Shown here: positions 20,979 to 31,551 of the stretch, piece after piece | Numbering within the stretch: the first letter of the stretch is position 1 | How the letters are laid out: each line of letters begins with the position of its first letter | Assembly: GCA_036435485.1 (NCBI GenBank) | Contig: CM071595.1 | Location: 108,058,580 to 108,122,579 of the forward strand | DNA length: 64,000 bases | Origin: Saposhnikovia divaricata | Lineage: Eukaryota > Streptophyta > Magnoliopsida > Apiales > Apiaceae | Direction: 5' to 3' | Translations under genes and position numbers: made by a program | Notes under the pieces: model-generated | Told to the model about the DNA's origin: nothing | What the model saw: only the letters and a program-made list of their open reading frames with translations | Databases searched by the model: none

Positions 20979-23042
20979 ATGTCAGAAGGTGATCAGCCAA
21001 TGGCTCCCCCTGTCTCCATGATGGAAGCTATGTCGAAGAGGAGTAAGATGAGGACCACCAAAGGTAAAGAACAAATCAAACCTCCTTCGTATGTTGAACA
21101 TAGATTTGAATCCTTGCTAGATCTCCTGAACATTATGAGGGAAGCATTCCCAAACTGTTCTAGCTTAGATCTTTTAACAGTCCAAGTAAGTTGTCGGAAC
21201 GAGATGTCCAAGAGATAAGGGAGTCATATCAATTCCCAAGCACCATTAAGGTTCGTCTCCCAAACCCATCAGATAGAACATGCAACTGGCATCCTGAGAG
21301 GATTTGTGTTCACTGGGGTGCCTTAGATGTTGGGTTCAGATTCCCGGTTGACAATTTTATCATTAGATTGCTGGCGGAGTATCAGATCCACCCCTGTTAG
21401 TTGTATCCCAATGCTTGGAGGTACATCTCTATTTTCTTAATAAGGTGTCGCCAACTGGAGATTCATCCGACAACTACAATGTTTCGAAGTATCTTTGGGG
21501 CCAGCAACTCTTCCGACTCCAAGAAAGGATGGGTTAGCCTTAAGCACCGAGCCAAACTTCCACACATAGTGAATCCCTTCTCCTTTCCAGATTCACAGCA
21601 TTTCTGGGAAAGGGAGTTTGTAGTTCTTGAGTGGAAAGGTGGTGACTGGGGCAACTTCTTCGTGAAGAGATTTGGGTCCGTAGAGGACAATTCACATTTC
21701 GTGTGTGACCTTACTGATTCAGAATTGTTGGATCGAGATAGGCTTCTTGCTGATGACGGTCGTACACACTATAAAACTTTTCTGAATGAAAAGAATCTTA
21801 TTGAGGCTGGCCTTAGCTTTCTTTCCATTGAGGGTAACTTTCTTACTTGAGCTTATTATGAACTCTGTTTGTTCTTATCCCGATATTTTTCTCTTTGTAT
21901 TTCAGCTACTGAGGAGATTGATAGTCGTCCTGAGAACTGGCCAACTGTTACTAAAAGGATGAAGAAGAAGGCTGAGGAGAAACTGAATCCTACTAAGCCT
22001 CATATCCCTAACTTCTTGGAGCACTGCTCTCATGGCGGTAAACGATCCCGAAACGCTGATGGGGATGTCAGGACTCCTTTCATACCTCCATGGGGCATAT
22101 GTGAACAAGACTCGATCTTTGGGAGTCCTTATCTAGCCCTAGACTAGTCCAAGCTTTCAATCACTCCTCCTGACCGAGTGACAATGCATGCAGGCGACAA
22201 AATGGATGAGTCTCAGCTCATGGGCGCTCAGGCCTTGTATCAGGTATGAAATTCCCTCTGTTAAGTTCAATACTGTTTCTGATTTTGACTCTGTATATTC
22301 CTTGTAGCTCACCCATCCTTGTTGCAGGCCAATGCTTACTTTCAAACTGTTTTGACTCAAGGCCGGGCTTTTAGGGATGAGAATATTAGCTTGAAGAATG
22401 ACTCAGCAAGGTTCAAGGAAGAGATTGACGATCTGAACTCCCAAGTCGTTCGTGCTGAAGCTAATGCTGCATCTACCCGTAAACAACTTTCTTCTCTAGC
22501 CAAAAAGAAGGCATCTTAATCTCATTGATGATCATGATGATGAGATGCGTCCCTTCAACATGTCTATTGGTTGGGATAAGGCCATTAATGCTGTGAGTCA
22601 TAGGCATCCATCTGTTGTCAACCCGACTGATTTTCCTTGCCCAAATTGGGGTGTCAACCTGGCTAACCTAGCTTCTGGTTCGGGAACTAAAGTTGTTCCT
22701 CAGACATCAGGATCCGGCTCTAAAGGCAGTCATCGACGCTCTGGATCCAACTCCAAAGGGGCTGTTCAAGTTGCTAGCCAAGACTCATCTTCTTCTGGCT
22801 CCCGTGGGAAGAAACCCCCACCTGCAAAGAAAGTTGGAGTAGTTCGCTAACCCATCGTTGGCAAGAGACTGATTTGAAATGAGGGCAGTTCTACTTCTGA
22901 TTCATCTTCCGAGGAAGAAGGGGCCGAAGTTGCTAATGTTCAGCCAATGGTGATTGCCGAGCCCGGTGATGACTCCGGTGAAGACTCGGAGGAGGAGAGT
23001 GGGGAAGAGGAGAGTGGCGAAGAGGAGTCTGGGGAGGAGTAG
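20979..23042 (+). pseudogene. Spliced antisense gene (aORF) of Tat-1
   Basis: It runs opposite to gag-pol. Exon 1, 20979-21833, starts MSEGDQPMAPPVSMMEAM and contains the plant 'putative gypsy type transposon' domain: WGALDVGFRFPVDNFIIRLL, YPNAWRYISIFLIRC and WVSLKHRAKLPH in order. Intron 1, 21834-21905 (GTAACT...TTTCAG). Exon 2, 21906-22243, starts ATEEIDSRPENWP. Intron 2, 22244-22327 (GTATGA...TTGCAG). Exon 3 begins ANAYFQTVLTQGR and forms a coiled coil (about 22340-22510). A Ser/Gly-rich segment and a strongly acidic Glu/Ser tail end at 23040-23042. Splice phases agree. Breaks: a one-base frameshift near 21170, stops at 21398 and 22147, and a frameshift near 22517. The protein's role is unknown; a DNA- or chromatin-binding accessory function is only a guess. 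Confidence 0.75.
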
Positions 23043-23450
23043 CTGGAGCTGGTTTGTGGCCTTGCATGGCCTTGTTAGCCGTATGTGGCTTTATATTTCT
23101 AGATTTCAAACAAGGTCCTTCGGGATCAAACTTTTATTTGTCTCGGTGATGTAACTTAACTGTTGGCCCTTCGGGGTCCTTATTTATGCATTTGTTTCCT
23201 CATTTGTTTATTTACTTGTTTTCGGTACTTGGTCTTTCTAGACTTACACTCAACAGGTGCTTGGTACATAAACAAAATCGCAGAATCATAGAAGGAAAAC
23301 AAACTTGCATTAATAATTCGAAATGGGTTCAACCCTTACATAACTTATTATTGTCCTACTCGGGGCGTTAAGCCCTGGAATGGTTTCATCGAACCTTATT
23401 TCTACTTCTCCTAATAAATAGATAGAAAGCTGAATCCGTACAAGGATAGC
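23043..23450. other. Convergent 3' ends of antisense gene and pol
   Basis: About 400 bases between the two tail-to-tail coding regions, holding the 3'UTRs of both. The word 'ccttcggg(g/a)tc' occurs twice (23116, 23167). No gene. Confidence 0.5.
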
Positions 23451-26400
23451 TTAAACATAATAAACTTTGAGGTTCAAGGCATGCCAAGTACGGGGCACCT
23501 CAACCCCGTCCAAGGTCTCCAACTTGTATGATCCTCGTCCCAACGTCTTCTTGACTCGATACGGCCCTTCCCAGTTAGGGGCTAGTTTTCCCTTCTGGCC
23601 AACTCCAAAAGCCTCGATCTTCCTCAAAACTAAGTCACCTTGCTGGAAGAACCTTTCCTTAACCCTGTGGTTATAATAAAAGGATGCTTTCTTTTGATGC
23701 TCCACATTTCTAGCATTTGCCTCGTCCCTAACTTCATCAATCAGGTCTAGGGCGAGTCTCATGCCCTCTTCATTAGTCTCTGGTTCAAATGCCTCAACTC
23801 GAGGTGACGCTTGCATGATCTCTAAAGGCACAACTGCCTCAGCTCCATAAGCCAGCAGGAATGGGGTTGCTCCAGTTGTCAATTTACAAGTGGTACGGTA
23901 TGCCCATAGTATGGGCAGCAACTCATCTACCCATGTGTTCCTAGAGCGTTCGACCCTCTTTTTCAGTCCATCAAGGATAATTCGATTAGCTACCTCAGCT
24001 TGCCCATTAGCTTGTGGATGAGCCACTGAGGTAAAACGAAGCTCAATTGCATTCTCCTCACAATACTTCTTGAACTCTTCATTATTGAACTGTGTCCCAT
24101 TGTCTGTCACCAAAATTCGTGGGATTCCATACCTGCAAATTATGTTCTCCCAAAAGAACTGGGCAACTTGTTTGGTGGTTATCTTGGCTAGAGGTTTAAC
24201 CTCAATCCACTTAATGAAGTAATCAATGGCCACTATCAAGAACTTCCTTTGTGCTGAAGCCATAGGGAAAGGACCAAGTATGTCCATCCCCCACATTGCA
24301 AATGGGATGGGAGAGTTGACTGACGTTAACATCTCAGGCGGCTGCCTTACAATTGGAGTGTGTTTTTGACATCTGTCACACTTCTTGACGTAATTCTGTG
24401 CATCGGCCAGCATCTCCGGCAAATAGAATCCTAGTCGAGTGATCTTGTGAGCTAGGGCTCTGCCCCCCAAGTGTTGCCCACATATCCCTTCGTGAACCTC
24501 CTCCAAGGCTTCTCTTGCCTCTTGGGGTCTCAAACATTTCAAGTACGGGACGACAAATGATCTCTTGTATAGGATGCCTTCAATCAAGGCGTATCTCAAT
24601 GCTCTCACTGACAACTTTCGTGCCTCCAGAGAATTGTCGGGGAGCCAACCTGTTTCAAGGTGAGCTTTAATAGGATCTATCCAACAGCTTCCTACATCAA
24701 TTGGTGCAATCAACTTAGAGTTGATGGTCGGGGCCTTCAAGACCTGGAAGTAAACACTCCCTGCATAATTTTCTATCTCAGAAGAAGCGAACTTAGATAG
24801 GGCATCGGCCTTAACGTTCTCTTCTCTCGGAATGTGTTCTACATAGCACTCGTCAAACTGAGTCATGACAGCTTTCACAACTCGCAGATACCTTGCCATA
24901 GTTTCATCCTTGGCCTCAAATTCACCATTTACTTGAGAGACCACTAATCTTGAATCTCCACAAACTTTGAGATTCTTGACTCTCATGATTCTGGCCAAGC
25001 CTAAACCGGCTATCAAGGCCTCATACTCAGCTTCATTGTTAGTTGTCGGAAAGTCCAATTTCAAAGCATATTCAACTGTGAACCCATCGGGGCTTTGCAA
25101 CACTAAGCCTGCGCCACTAGATTTTGTTTTTGATGCTCCATCAAAATAGAGCACCCAATATTCCTTCAAATCTGGCCTAAGCTCTTCATCTTTATCTTGC
25201 TTCCCAGGGGTAGTTATCATCTCCTGCCCCCCGACTTCTTGGTTGCTAATGGTGCATTCAACCACGAAGTCAGGCAATGCCTGAGCCTTAATGGCTGTTC
25301 GAGGCTTATACGTGATGTCAAATTCTCCAAGTTCAATCGCCCACTTGATTAGCCTTCCACTAGCCTTCGGGCTATGTAATATGTTTCTCAACTGTTGGTC
25401 CGTCAGGACTTCAATCTTATGTGCCTGGAAGTACGGGCGTAACTTCCTTGAGGCTGTTATCAATGCCAAGGCGAACTTCTCAATGGGAGAGTAATTCAAC
25501 TCAGCCCCGTGCAACACCTTGCTCACATAATAGATAGGTTTCTGGACCTTCTTCTCTTCTCGAATGAGAACGGCGCTCAACGCTTGCTCAGATACCGCCA
25601 GGTATAGATAAAGAGTCTCCCCGGGACTAGGTTTGGCCAGCAACGGGGCTTCGACCATGTACTTCTTCAGTTGTTCAAAGGCCTCTTGGCTCTCAAGGGT
25701 CCACTCAAAATTTTTCACCTTCTTCAATGCTTGAAAGAAAGGCAAGCATTTGTCACCAGACTTGGAGATGAATCTTCCTAAAGCCGCTACCCGGCCTGTC
25801 AACTTCTGCACATCTCTTATAGAGCGTGGCGATTCCATATCTAAGATCGCCTTGATCTTGTCAGGGTTGGCCTCTATGCCTCCCTTTGAAACCATCAAAC
25901 CTAAGAATTTTCCAGATCCAACACCAAAAGCACACTTGGCTGGATTCAACATCATTTTGTGGTGCTTCAGCACTTCGAATGCCTCTCTGAGGTGCTTAAT
26001 GTGGTCTGCCTTGAACAGGCTCTTGACTAGCATGTCGTCAACATAGACCTCCATGGTTTTTCCAATCAGATGGGCGAATATTTTATTCACCAGTCGTTGG
26101 TATGTAGCTCCTGCATTCTTTAGACCAAAAGCCATAACAAGGTAGCTGAAAACACCAAAGTCAGTTATGAAAGATACCTTTGGGATGTCATCCTTGTGCA
26201 TCTTAATCTGATTGTAGCTGCTGAACCCATCCATGAAGCTCAACATCTCATGTCCAGCTATGGCGTCTATCAGCATGTCTATCCTCGGCAGGGGAAAACA
26301 ATCCTTCGGACATGCATCATTCAAATCAGTGAAGTCTATACACATCCTCCACTTCCCATTTGCTATCTTGACCATCACAGGGTTAGCCAACCATTCGGGA

Positions 26401-26495
26401 AACTGAATTTCTTCAACAAACCCAGCCTCTAAGAGCTTATCAACTTCTTGCTTTATGGCCTCTTGCCTTTCAGGTGCAAAGTTCCTCTTCTTCTG
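23451..26495 (-). CDS. Tat-1 reverse transcriptase, RNase H and integrase
   Basis: Open from just after the TAG at 26496 to the stop at 23451; the first Met of the open stretch is at 26390 (979 residues). RT: KWRMCIDFTDLNDACPKD, YNQIKMH, VYVDDMLVKS (catalytic DD intact, about residue 116). RNase H: YFDGASKTKSSGAGLVL (near 417), NNEAEYEALIAG, GDSRLVVSQVNGEF. Integrase: zinc-binding H-H-C-C (HEGICGQHLGGRALAHK ... CDRCQKH), then the catalytic triad Asp in WGMDILGPFP, Asp in VTDNGTQF and Glu in NGQAEVANR. The C-terminus has the usual GDLVLRKIEAF and WEGPYRVKKTLG, with no chromodomain. All catalytic residues are present, so apart from two upstream lesions the enzyme set looks functional. Many plus-strand reading frames here are shadows. 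Confidence 0.92.
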   Translation of the reverse strand, partial: QKKRNFAPERQEAIKQEVDKLLEAGFVEEIQFPEWLANPVMVKIANGKWRMCIDFTDLNDACPKDCFPLPRIDMLIDAIAGHEMLSFMDGFSSYNQIKMHKDDIPKVSFITDFGVFSYLVMAFGLKNAGATYQRLVNKIFAHLIGKTMEVYVDDMLVKSLFKADHIKHLREAFEVLKHHKMMLNPAKCAFGVGSGKFLGLMVSKGGIEANPDKIKAILDMESPRSIRDVQKLTGRVAALGRFISKSGDKCLPFFQALKKVKNFEWTLESQEAFEQLKKYMVEAPLLAKPSPGETLYLYLAVSEQALSAVLIREEKKVQKPIYYVSKVLHGAELNYSPIEKFALALITASRKLRPYFQAHKIEVLTDQQLRNILHSPKASGRLIKWAIELGEFDITYKPRTAIKAQALPDFVVECTISNQEVGGQEMITTPGKQDKDEELRPDLKEYWVLYFDGASKTKSSGAGLVLQSPDGFTVEYALKLDFPTTNNEAEYEALIAGLGLARIMRVKNLKVCGDSRLVVSQVNGEFEAKDETMARYLRVVKAVMTQFDECYVEHIPREENVKADALSKFASSEIENYAGSVYFQVLKAPTINSKLIAPIDVGSCWIDPIKAHLETGWLPDNSLEARKLSVRALRYALIEGILYKRSFVVPYLKCLRPQEAREALEEVHEGICGQHLGGRALAHKITRLGFYLPEMLADAQNYVKKCDRCQKHTPIVRQPPEMLTSVNSPIPFAMWGMDILGPFPMASAQRKFLIVAIDYFIKWIEVKPLAKITTKQVAQFFWENIICRYGIPRILVTDNGTQFNNEEFKKYCEENAIELRFTSVAHPQANGQAEVANRIILDGLKKRVERSRNTWVDELLPILWAYRTTCKLTTGATPFLLAYGAEAVVPLEIMQASPRVEAFEPETNEEGMRLALDLIDEVRDEANARNVEHQKKASFYYNHRVKERFFQQGDLVLRKIEAFGVGQKGKLAPNWEGPYRVKKTLGRGSYKLETLDGVEVPRTWHALNLKVYYV

Positions 26496-28271
26496 CTATA
26501 TTATCTTCCGATTAGGATCGACATTCAATCTGTGAGTTATGAGTTGGGGATCAATCCCTGGCATATCAGCTGCTGTCCAAGCAAACACATCACTATTTTC
26601 TTGTAAGAATGTTATCAACTTGCCCATCAGGGGTTCCTTCAAAGAGGCTCCTATATAAGTTACTTTCTCAGGGTCGCCTAGCTCCAGAGGAATGGGAATT
26701 AAGTCCTCTGCTGGCTTCCCTCGATGTTCATCATCACTACGGACATCCATGTCTTCGATCGGAAGTACCTGCCCCCCGACTCCATCAGCTCTTAATGCAG
26801 ACACATAACAACTTCTTGCCATCTTCTGATCACCCTTTTGTTCTCCAACACCATTCCTGGTTGGAAACTTAATCTTCATGTGATATATGGAGGCAACAGC
26901 CTTGAATGCATGAAGCCCAGTCCTTCCCAGGATCGCGTTATAAGTCGAGGATGCCTTGATCACAAGGAAATTCAGCATCTGGGTAGCCTCTTTAGGTTCT
27001 TGTCCAATTGTCATGGGTAACTTAATAGTCTCTTCAACCTTGGACTCAACTCCATTAAATCCGTAGATCGGCATGTTGGTCGGGGTCAATTGAGAATCGG
27101 TGTACCCCATCTTCACAAACGCATCATGAAACAAGATATCAACAGAAGCTCCATTATCTATCAAGACTCGTTTCACCTCCGAGTTTCCAATCACAGGAGT
27201 TATGACCAATGGGTCGTCATGGGGGAGCTTTACCCCTTCGAGGTCTGAATCGTCAAACCCAATGGCTATTTCAGTTTTAGCACATTTTGGGGCTTCTCCC
27301 ACGATGTGCATCACTTCTCTGGCATACGCCTTTCGAGAGTTTCGAGTCGTACCGGTCGTTGTTGGGCCTCCCCAAATCATATTAATAACTGGCCCTCGGG
27401 GCTGTGGATTACGATCACGATCACGATCGTTATCTCTTCTGTCATTGTCTCTCCTGTCATAGTCCCTTCTTTGGGTTCCACGATCATCACTCTTCGTGAA
27501 CTTGCTCAGCTTTCCTTTTCGGATCAAGAACTCAATCTCATCTTTCAGCTGCCTACAATCATCTGTATCATGACCCACATCACGGTGGTACCTACAGTAC
27601 TGCTCTTTATTTCTTTTTGCGGGATCACCCCTAAGTGGCTTCGGCCATCGAAAGTCTTTATCCTTCTCAACATCTAACAAGATCTGACTCCTAGGAGCGT
27701 TCAGCCTTGCATAATCAGAAAACCTCGGTCCCAAACCCTTCTTTGGTGGTGACTCGGAATCCTTGCTAGTCCGGGGATACTTGTCCCTAGCATCGTACTC
27801 TTGCTCTTGATTTCGTTTCTTTGAGTCATTAGAACACTTGCCATTGCCTCCTGCGGTTTCCTTCTTCATGCTGTCCTCAGCCTTGATATACTTGTCGGCC
27901 CTTCGTTGGAGCTCGGCCATGTTTTCAGGAGGATGTTTTGCCAAAGACCTTTTAAAGAAGAGATCAGTGGTTCCGTGTTCCAAGGCTACCATGGCCACCT
28001 TATTTTCCAGATCAGTGATATTCAGAGTCTCCTTGGTGAATTGCTTGAGGTAATCCCTCAAATTCTCATTCTTCCCCTGCACCACATACATGAGGGATGC
28101 GGAACTTTTTTCATGAACTCTCCCACTAATGAACTGGCTGACAAAGGCGGCACTCAGCTCTTTAAAAGAGCCAATCGAGTTTGCAGGTAGGCGGCTATAC
28201 CACCTTTGAGCCATGCCCGACAGGGTTTGAGGGAACGCCCTACACTTTAAGGCGTCACTCGCAGGCTGCAA
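26496..28271 (-). CDS. Tat-1 gag core, nucleocapsid and protease
   Basis: 591-residue open frame; the first Met is internal because the true start lies upstream across the gag frameshift. Gag core at 10-50 (RAFPQTLSGMAQRWYSRLP, then AAFVSQF). Zinc-binding-like motif CRYHRDVGHDTDDC at 226-239. Arg/Asp-rich repeats at 268-287 (DRRDNDRRDNDRDRDR). Aspartic protease with active-site IDNGAS at 371-376 and ILGRTGLHAF near 448-457. The region then leads into RT and ends at a TAG (26496-26498) immediately before the conserved start of RT. Downstream codons are in the same frame, so this stop is the only break between protease and integrase. Confidence 0.88.
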   Translation of the reverse strand: MQPASDALKCRAFPQTLSGMAQRWYSRLPANSIGSFKELSAAFVSQFISGRVHEKSSASLMYVVQGKNENLRDYLKQFTKETLNITDLENKVAMVALEHGTTDLFFKRSLAKHPPENMAELQRRADKYIKAEDSMKKETAGGNGKCSNDSKKRNQEQEYDARDKYPRTSKDSESPPKKGLGPRFSDYARLNAPRSQILLDVEKDKDFRWPKPLRGDPAKRNKEQYCRYHRDVGHDTDDCRQLKDEIEFLIRKGKLSKFTKSDDRGTQRRDYDRRDNDRRDNDRDRDRNPQPRGPVINMIWGGPTTTGTTRNSRKAYAREVMHIVGEAPKCAKTEIAIGFDDSDLEGVKLPHDDPLVITPVIGNSEVKRVLIDNGASVDILFHDAFVKMGYTDSQLTPTNMPIYGFNGVESKVEETIKLPMTIGQEPKEATQMLNFLVIKASSTYNAILGRTGLHAFKAVASIYHMKIKFPTRNGVGEQKGDQKMARSCYVSALRADGVGGQVLPIEDMDVRSDDEHRGKPAEDLIPIPLELGDPEKVTYIGASLKEPLMGKLITFLQENSDVFAWTAADMPGIDPQLITHRLNVDPNRKII

Positions 28272-29182
28272 CAGCAGTGCGTTTGAGAATGTCCTAACAT
28301 GGTTTGCGGGGTCGCCCGTTCCATCATAATCCTTATCGTCGGCATCTTGAACTTCCTTGAGATGCGTGCATTCATTACCTCTTTAGTAAACGGAGGTGTG
28401 GGATCATCAGGGTCCCCAAGTGGCATCAGATCCTTGGGGTTACTTCTGGGGGTCTCCACCCTTGTCGATTTTTCAGTTGGGGCTTCGGCCCTTCGCTGTC
28501 TCCTTGAAGGCCTCTCCAGATTTATAATGGGAATCCTCCCTGTAACTGGAGGAGGTCGAATCAGACTTCGCCTTACTTGCTCCCTAGCAATATCATCCTT
28601 CAGCCTTTGGATCTCAGCCTCATGAGCCTTAATCCTTTCCTCAGCCGTTTGTGGAGGTCCATCATGGATTCTTTGGGACTTCCTTCGAGGTTCTCTACTA
28701 GCACGTCGCCTCCTTGGGGCTTCTTCACTATCATCATCGTCATCCTCAGACGTTGAATCATCAGTATAGGGGCCGGAGTAATCATCGTACTCTCGATCTC
28801 GGATCTGTAAGGCATGATCGCTTGGTCCAGGTTCCCTGTGTCGAGGGGGATAATTAGGCAGCCCATACATCGGGTTGGTATTCAAAGGGAGATCCGTAGT
28901 GTGGATCTGTACCCCCGGGGGTAGCGTACGATCAACGTTACCAAGAGGAGAAACCACCATCTGAAGAGGGTTAGTTTCTTGGCTTTGAGGGATAATCACA
29001 GGTAAAGTTCCCTCAACATGGGGAATCGTCCTTGAGGGTTGAGAGGCTAGAGGTTGAATGACCGTCCCTGTTGATGGGGGTAATTGTCCTTCTTCAGCGG
29101 TGATAAGCGGATCAGAGGTGGCAGGTGGAGCAGAGCTAAGGGGTATGGCCTCTGTCGATGTTGTTCTTCGTGTTTGAACCAT
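28247..29182 (-). pseudogene. Tat-1 gag, N-terminal part (frameshifted)
   Basis: Starts MVQTRRTTSTEA 34 bases after the primer-binding site; 311 residues. It has a Pro/Ser/Thr-rich N-terminus, an acidic Asp/Glu cluster (about 135-155) and an Arg-rich stretch (RRRRASREPRRK). A charged helix (about 180-205) leads to the conserved FTKEVMNARISRKFKMPT at about 267-284. Immediately after, near 28325-28345, the frame slips by one base and runs out of frame to 28247, while the gag core continues in the frame of the next entry. The slip looks like a small deletion rather than programmed frameshifting, because no slippery heptamer is evident. Confidence 0.8.
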
Positions 29183-29200
29183 GGTTGATGTTGTCTTCCC

Positions 29201-29213
29201 ACAGACGGCGCCA
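29201..29213 (-). other. Primer-binding site of Tat-1
   Basis: Minus strand TGGCGCCGTCTGT, two bases inside the 5' LTR. Its first nine bases match what I recall of the 3' end of plant tRNA-Asp, the primer used by related Athila/Tat elements. The match then weakens. Confidence 0.6.
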
Positions 29214-29215
29214 AA

Positions 29216-29706
29216 TGTTGTGGAATAAAAACTAGGTTACGATTTGTAATTAATGCTAGGGTGGTTGAGCTTCGAGCTTTAATGGTTGTTTCCGTGTTAC
29301 GAGACTGATCGGTCCTCGCAGAGTGCCTACGTATCTCGTTATTGAGAATCAAGCCAAAAACGTAGTTCTAGATGAGAGGTCTGGCCCTTTATATAGGCTG
29401 TTGGAGCCTCAAAATCGTAGTAGGAGTCAGAGACTTGGTGGACAAGTCTTCCTTGAGAAAGGTTCCAGATCTATTCCTTGTAGGAATTAGTTTCCATATC
29501 GAATTGGATGCCTTGGTGGCTAAGTCTGATGGAGATAATATCCTTATCCAACTCTTATTGCTGAGCTGTTTATTTCCCCCAATATTAATTACGAAATTAA
29601 TATTATAATTGGGGTTTTGGGTCCATCTGGTGGGCCCCACGTTTGGACCATTCTAGGTCTAATTAATGCCGCATTAAATGTGTCTTTAGAGCTTACTTTT
29701 AGCCCA
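29216..29706 (-). repeat. 5' LTR of Tat-1
   Basis: Right copy of the LTR and therefore the promoter-bearing one for gag-pol. The TATA box TATATAAA is at 29388-29395 (minus). The inner end abuts the primer-binding site. Confidence 0.92.
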
Positions 29707-29710
29707 TATA

Positions 29711-31156
29711 TCAATATAGAAAATAAAAAAATAGATTACTCATAATGTAACCGAGTCAAAAAAGAAAAAATATTTATTTAAATGCATCTCCATGTATATA
29801 TTAAATTATTTAAATAAAAAATAAGAATTGATTTTAAGAAATATGTAAATTTTAGTTATCAAATCATAACATCATTTATAAGTGGACCACATAACTTTTA
29901 GTTATATAAAATTTTAAATATGTGAGTCACATTAAAGGGTTTTGGTCGACCAACTGTTTAGACTTTCAACGATTTAAATATGTGATTCATATAAATATTT
30001 AAATATATACGAAAAATAATTGAAATTGTGTTAAAAAGATGAAAACTCTAAAAATATGATCTATGTGATATATAAAAATAATATAATTAACATTCAAATT
30101 AAATCAAAAAAGATATACTAAATATTATAAAAGTATAATTATTTAAAATGATCAATTAGAATACAACTGGACTATAAAGTATGGTACATATGAATTTTTA
30201 TATAATATATTGATTAATATGATATATAATGGTTGAGTTATAATATATACTTAGATCAATATACCATAAAATCAAAAAAAATCTGATTTTAGATTTCATA
30301 TACATGCACATGTTGTCAAATTTTACACCGATTGAAATATTTAGAAAAATTTAAAATTGAGTTAAAAAATAATTCAAAATTGTAATATAGAAACTATTTC
30401 AATTGCCCAATTTTTTATTGAACTTCTACAATGTGTAATAAACATCAGACTAGAATTAAACATTTAAGTTTAAAAGTGTGTAAAGTATATGTTGAGAAAA
30501 AATGATTGAGACATGCATAAGGATGACTTTTAATCAATATAAAGAGATCTATCAATTTTTTACAACAAAATCAATGAGTTTACATATGCCACTATTATAC
30601 ACGAACAATTTTACTAAGATAATTATTTATATTATACTTAAATGTTCAATTTAATAAAGTTCATTTCACGCAATTGAAAACTAAATTAATAATTTAACAA
30701 TCATAAGTATTCATGTGATTATTATCGTATGAATATTTACCCATATTTTATGAAATTTAATCAAATTATAAAATATTTGGTTGAAAAGTTGGTATACAAT
30801 ATTACAAAATAACTATAAAAACATTTAATAAATCGAAATCTTATCGTTTATCAAATTTTTAATTTTACATAATTATTTTAATATATACAATTTTTCGAAT
30901 CAGAAATTAGTTCAATGTCCATGCCCTAGCACGAGTATTTACGCAAGTTATTTATTTTCTAGGTCAGAGCACCATTTGCGAGTAAGGAGAGAATCAAACT
31001 TATATTTGACAAGCTCAAAAACTAACGTTATTAGAAGGTTAACAATAATATTTCTCTAACATTACAAAATATGAAATTATTATAAAATTATGGCAAGAAT
31101 ATTATCGGAGATATGATATAAATCTATACTTCTATTTATCTATATTATATATTATA
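29711..31156. other. AT-rich DNA continuing the Helitron repeat
   Basis: The first about 170 bases continue the Helitron copy interrupted at 19049. The rest is very AT-rich with no reading frame or recognised repeat. Confidence 0.5.
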
Positions 31157-31274
31157 CTAGCTTAAAATCCGTGCGATGCACGATTTTTTTTTTAATATTA
31201 TATGATTTTTTCAATAATTTAAATGAAAATTTTAAAATATGAATTTGTAAGTTAAATTTTTAAATGATATTATT

Positions 31275-31310
<36 letters not shown>

Positions 31311-31551
31311 GTATGAATCGGCCGTTATATTTCTAAAAAAGGAAAATTTTTGGTTATTAGATGCGAATAAGATGATGCCGTGTAGCTGAAAAAGGTAATA
31401 AATCAATTATTAATTATTATTATTATATTATTTTATTGAATACAATGACCCGTGATACTATTTGAAAAGAGATGTTTTAATAAAAGAAAAAATATAAAAG
31501 ACAATGTCTTTTAGCTGAAAATGTAATTGGTAAGTTATTAGTAATTACTAA
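31157..31551 (-). mobile_element. Helitron 3' ends, minus orientation (two)
   Basis: Read on the minus strand: hairpin CGTGC-ATC-GCACG then CTAG at 31160-31157 and T. A second, weaker end has CCATGTATCGCACGG then TTAG at 31551-31548 and T. The bodies extend rightwards; a matching 5' end (A|TCTATACTATTATATCAAA, minus) is at 34452. A pure (AT)n run lies at 31277-31306. Confidence 0.55.

Larger units (their letters stand above)
19050..29706 (-). mobile_element. Tat-lineage Ty3/Gypsy retrotransposon, complete (Tat-1)
   Basis: Two 491-bp LTRs (19050-19540 and 29216-29706) flank gag, protease, RT, RNase H and integrase, in that order on the minus strand. Total length is 10,657 bp. LTRs begin TGGGCTAAAAG and end CCACAACA (minus strand). 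The direct flank is TATA on each side. I count 11 substitutions between the LTRs (about 97.8% identity), so the insertion is fairly recent. Between pol and the 3' LTR lie tandem repeats and an oppositely transcribed spliced gene, an arrangement known from Tat/Grande/Retand-type elements. Defects seen: one gag frameshift and one stop in pol. Confidence 0.92.

Noticed and set aside
20979..23042. Host gene trapped between transposons
   Set aside because: It lies inside a single LTR pair, at the position where Tat elements carry antisense genes, and a relative sits at the same place in Tat-2.
24967..26432. Plus-strand reading frames over Tat-1 RT and RNase H
   Set aside because: Shadows of the minus-strand pol frame; no splice sites or domains of their own.
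27202..27677. Plus-strand reading frames over Tat-1 gag/protease
   Set aside because: They are antisense shadows of the conserved gag-protease frame, lack any domain and have no start context.
28325..28345. Programmed frameshift between the gag parts of Tat-1
   Set aside because: No slippery heptamer or downstream structure seen; the slip is in the middle of the gag core, where related elements are continuous.
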